DNA of 64,000 nucleotides from Chiridota heheva. Lineage: Eukaryota > Echinodermata > Holothuroidea > Apodida > Chiridotidae. The DNA lies in assembly GCA_020152595.1 (NCBI GenBank), contig JAIGNY010004493.1:165001-229000 (forward strand), given 5' to 3'. Shown here piece after piece: positions 60,595 through 64,000 of the stretch. A program made the translations under genes and the position numbers. The first letter of the stretch is position 1. The number at the start of each line of letters is the position of its first letter. A model generated the notes under the pieces. That model saw nothing but the letters and a program-made list of their open reading frames with translations. It did no database searches and had not been told where the DNA came from.

Positions 60595-60745
60595 GAGGGT
60601 TTGAGGTTCTGGCGCACTTTTGCGCCGTTTTTGATTTCACTGGGCAGACCGGAGTTCTGGCGCACTTTTTATGTCGTTTTCTTACGTCGTTTTGTTTCAC
60701 TGGTTCTGGCGCACTTTTTTATGTCGTTTTTGTTTTCTAATCGGG
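60595..60745 (+). repeat. Tandem repeat with TTCTGGCGCACTTTT
   Basis: Three units of about 50-60 bp, each starting TTCTGGCGCACTTTT and ending in a TTTCACTGG-like string, follow a poly-G run at 60583-60593. Confidence 0.75.
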
Positions 60746-61041
60746 CTGGGCCCTATCTTGAAAATTTATGGCAGAATGTTTATTTATTATTATTTATTTT
60801 TTTAAGTTTAATTCCTATAGCCAAAGTCCATAGTGATTCGTGATCCACTCACAACCCTTGCAGCGCTTGGTATCAAGAGGTGACAAGGAAATTGTAATCA
60901 TTCGCATGCTACAATAATGTGGTGTTCGCTTCTCAATAGATTCATACCATGACGAAATGTCTTGCTGTCACATAGTGCTTCTTTGAACTGCTGATGTCGT
61001 ACATTTTTTTTCGCAACATACTTTTTAACGCCTTTTGCTTT

Positions 61042-61790
61042 TCAGATCTCGCCTCCATCTTCCTTCAGGATAGAATACATTTTGGGTCGAAGTCCTATAT
61101 ACTCGCTAATGGGTACTCCAGCGGATTCGTCTTTCATTTTGCCAAGCACATTTTTGTTCGTGGTGCTGTGGAGCGGGTGGTCTGTCAGATAATCACTCGT
61201 GTCACAGAGGTGTGACTCAGAACTCATATCAGCATACACATCCTCGGTTTGGATTTCAAGCAGAAGACTATCCGCACACGTATAGAGAAGATTGCACCGC
61301 TCCCCATATTGCTCCTTTATGTTGTTGTAATAAAAGTCGTACATCAGATGTTTACTCAGGTCCAGGACACACGTCCCAATGTAGACTAGTCGGTTAAGCA
61401 TCAGCCGACGTGTGTGTAAGTGTAGGGCGGCTAGATCATCATCGAATACCACAAGCCTTGCAAACGCGGGGCTAGATATCCACCGGCGAAGCTTGCCATC
61501 TTCAGAGCATGGAGCTGTTACTTTGTCAAAGTAACAGCTCCCTGTTCAGAGGCTCTCACGAGCTTGACGTCTACACGCTTACGCAGATTTTCCATAGTCT
61601 TAGCAACCACGATATTGTTCTTCACTTTGCAGAGGTCCTTCTCAAAGCTGGTCTTGCCCTTCGTGTGGAGTTTTGTATTCATTCTGATGTAGGGTTCCAT
61701 CCACTTGCTTTGGTCGAACCGAATTGCACGATGTATTTTTGTCAGCTTCATACCTAGAGAGAGGTAGAGTTGTAAATTTCGGTAGTGCAC
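61042..61790 (-). pseudogene. Broken type B DNA polymerase fragment (Polinton/adintovirus type)
   Basis: Two minus-strand frames (61790-61518 and 61452-61042) form consecutive parts of the C-terminal half of a protein-primed family B DNA polymerase. KTMENLRKRVDVKLV precedes RLVYIGTCVLDLSKHLMYDF, and the C-terminal part includes VLGKMKDESAG and ISEYIGLRPKMYS. The catalytic D-T-D-S motif reads C-A-D-S, so it could not polymerise DNA. A stop and frameshift separate the two parts exactly at a 31 bp palindrome. Such polymerases occur in Polinton/Maverick elements and adintoviruses, so this is an old integrated relic; no capsid or integrase gene is seen nearby. Confidence 0.8.
61511..61541. repeat. 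Perfect palindrome, 15 bp arms, 1 base loop
   Basis: GGAGCTGTTACTTTG, T, then its exact complement. It lies at the break between the two halves of the polymerase relic, as though a short inverted duplication caused the disruption. Confidence 0.95.
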
Positions 61791-61971
61791 AACATACCAC
61801 TTTTTATCTTAGAGATTGGGAACCAGCTTTTCAGCATCAGTTGACGAGTTTAGAAGCCCTTTCTGATAATCTGACAACCACTCCTTCGGAACCTTCATAC
61901 GTTTCGGAGCAAGTGGGTATGCATTGTGGACGTCGTGTAGCTCTTGAGGATACAGGAATGATACCAAACTT

Positions 61972-63275
61972 TAAATTTGAATATCTCCTTAACGGAATAA
62001 GACCTTTGTATGTTTTCTTCACCATCGTGTTTCTTTCCAAGTCCTCTTTCATATAAGATGAACATGCATGACCACTAAACTATTCCTTTAAGACATATCG
62101 CGATACCAAAAACTAATACAGAACTAAGAAATTTTCGTGCAACTAGGCTAGGCTTCAAATGTTACGGTACTGACGTTACGGTAGTAAATCTAGAAGTCAA
62201 GTTTAGGCCATGATCATTTCTCAATCAACTTTAAAAACATGCGAAAATATCGTGAAACATAAACAAAATCTAATTAAAAATCGTGCTCCTTCACCGCACA
62301 CTGGCACACTCCGATGTAAGTTGACAAAAAAAAAACCGAAAAATTGGTTTCAGAACATGCCTCCCGCTTCGATGATTCATGGTCATGCTGGCTGAATTAC
62401 CAAACATATACGTTCATCATTCATGTACAGTATACATAAAAGAAGTAGGCCTAGTTATATTAACAATGTGTCGTGGGTCAGTTTTCTTAAAAAATATCGC
62501 GATATACCAATATATCGCGATACCTTTTTTCACGATAATCGATACATAATACAGCCATATCGTGACAGCACCAACTCTCATCCGCTTGAGCCATGGAAAC
62601 CAGGGATAAGCACCGGCTCTATGAGCCTGATGGCTCGGATGGATTTAGCTTTAAGTTTAGTGGTATGATATGTCTATTTTGTTTGATAAAGGGAAACAAT
62701 GACAAACAGTGCAATAGCAAACTACAATAGTATCTTGTTGTAATCTAGTGCTGTCACGACATGTCTCTATCTATTATCGTGGAGAAAAATATCGCGATAT
62801 ATCGTATATTGCGATACTTTTTAAGAAAACTGACTCATGACACAAATTGTTAATATCACTAACGTTATATGATCACGGAGTTACAATTTACTCCATATAA
62901 TATGATGAACGCAAGAAAAAATGATTTGCAGATCTAGCAGACTACATGATCGCTTGACTATTACGTTCATCACGCATCACGCACGTGTTTGGTAATTCAG
63001 CCAACGTGACCATGAATCATCGAAGTGAGATCTCAAGTGGCACATTCTGGACCAATTTTTCAATCTTTTTGCCAACTTACATCGGCGCGTGCCAGTGTGT
63101 GGTGACGGAGCCCACTATCATAATCAGGAAATACTGAATTTTAAGTTTGAGTGAATGTAAATTAAAGCATTAGTTCAGTGGTCAAATTTATCTTATATGA
63201 AAGAGTACTATACGAGAAACAAAATGGTGAAGAAACTACTTGAATATCTCATTCCATTAAGGAACTATTCAAGTT
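61972..63275. repeat. 1.3 kb inverted repeat with SINE fragment in the loop
   Basis: The left arm (61972-62572) and right arm (62749-63275) are complementary over several blocks: CTCTTTCATATAAGAT, GCACACTGGCAC-CGCCGATGTAAG, TTCGATGATTCATGGTCA, and TATCGCGATAT strings near 62498, 62515 and 62790. The loop holds a SINE 3' end. The left arm has an extra ~150 bp near 62100-62250. Related single copies lie at 63590-63722 and in part at 11425. It is probably a large hairpin-type DNA element. Confidence 0.75.
62575..62658 (+). mobile_element. SINE 3' fragment in the hairpin loop
   Basis: CTCATCCGCTTGAGCCATGG through GAGCCTGATGGCTCGGATGG matches the SINE end seen at 1440-1500 and 22165-22235. Confidence 0.7.
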
Positions 63276-63399
63276 TAATGCACGTCATATGTAGCAATGA
63301 CTGGTGTAGTAAGTCTGCTTTGGAAAGTTGGCGCCCTCATCCTCACATTTCTAACAATTGTTAATATATTCTAACTTATATTTGTATTTGAATAGTTTT

Positions 63400-63722
63400 T
63401 CCTCAAACTTTCTTCAGGTGGTAAGTTATGATTACTTCTTACAAGATTCTGTTTTACTACTTTCTTGACATATCCAATGGTTTTTAAAGTCACAAAATTG
63501 CAGGACAAAATATAGTAGAACACTTATTGACTTTGAAAAAACGAAGGCTGTGATGGTCACAGCTAGTCTGTTGTCAGTCATATACAAATGATACCAAACT
63601 TTAAACTTAAATATCTCCTTAAGGGAATATGATTTTAGAATGCTTCTTTTACCATTTTGTTTCTTTTAAAGTCCTCTTTCATATAAGATGGAATTACTTG
63701 ACCCTTAAACTAATCTTTTAAG
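63400..63722 (-). repeat. Copy of the 11425-11745 repeat family
   Basis: In reverse this matches 11430-11745 (CCTCAAACTTTC, AAAATTGCAGGACAAAAT, TCCTCTTTCATATAAG), and its right part matches the arms of the nearby inverted repeat. Confidence 0.5.
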
Positions 63723-63843
63723 AAAGTCAACACTAGAGATGTCACACACTCCTTTTCTTAACAATTACTTGTCACTTTATCAATTGTACTGAAAATTAAT
63801 CAATTTTTTTCATCACTAGGATTTAGGGAATAAATATTAGGGC

Positions 63844-63970
63844 GCTCGGTCATATATTTCATTTAAGACTGAGGATAACGTCATTATGGATTTTGAGCGA
63901 ATCGATCGCCTTGGTCCGCTGGCTTCTTGATGACTTCATACGAGGTCTCAAATGAAATTTATGACCGGGC
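63844..63970. repeat. Small hairpin MITE, ~127 bp
   Basis: GCTCGGTCATATATTTCATT and the near-complement at 63945-63970 (three mismatches in 26) enclose a short spacer with CpG words. No gene is present. Confidence 0.6.
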
Positions 63971-64000
63971 ACATTCAGTAATTGGCTCTCAAAATTTCTT

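Overview
This is animal nuclear DNA: AT-rich, intron-split, and crowded with decayed non-LTR retrotransposons, tRNA-derived SINEs, hairpin elements, minisatellites and (TA)n tracts. Nothing bacterial is present. The overall style (a TEX47-type cilia/testis gene, many TAGGCCTA words, a DNA polymerase B relic of Polinton/adintovirus type, and a SINE with a GATGGACTGGC-type body) suggests a marine invertebrate deuterostome. An echinoderm, possibly a sea cucumber, is my best guess, with low confidence at species level. The clearest host gene fills the first third. Eight exons on the + strand (3489 to 22039) with matching phases and GT-AG borders encode a 244-residue TEX47-like protein with a BLUF-type fold. 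Its promoter carries an X-box-like RFX site 73 bp before the start codon and a small upstream ORF. Its introns hold a ~320 bp satellite-like array, 77, 42, 24 and 43 bp tandem repeats, SINEs, and a 2.7 kb LINE in intron 7. A SINE fragment lies just after the stop codon. 22.2-26.6 kb holds little I can name. At 26.6-28.8 kb there is a TATA plus initiator pair, a duplicated upstream region, an intact 191-codon ORF for a predicted myristoylated/palmitoylated protein with six KSAFPTV-type heptads, and a broken downstream copy of it. 32.4-35.5 kb has an antisense RTE-type LINE relic, a candidate terminal exon of a minus-strand secreted-type protein, a TA-flanked MITE and degenerate minisatellites. 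37-44.3 kb has a ~190 bp tandem repeat, a hAT-like relic, a fairly young CR1/L2-type LINE and a ~4 kb decayed minus-strand coding element of a family I cannot name. 44.6-47 kb has a MITE, eight perfect TAACGTTA palindromes at roughly 200 bp steps, and a first-exon candidate whose beginning is duplicated in inverted orientation. 47.7-54 kb has a ~560 bp (TA)n tract, an E2F-type palindrome, a 22 bp tandem array and a long inverted repeat. 54.6-58.6 kb is a second, nearly full-length but broken antisense LINE of the same family as the intron 7 copy. The last 5 kb holds microsatellites, a broken DNA polymerase B fragment and a 1.3 kb inverted repeat. All host-gene calls rest on reading splice sites and protein motifs by eye; no search was run.
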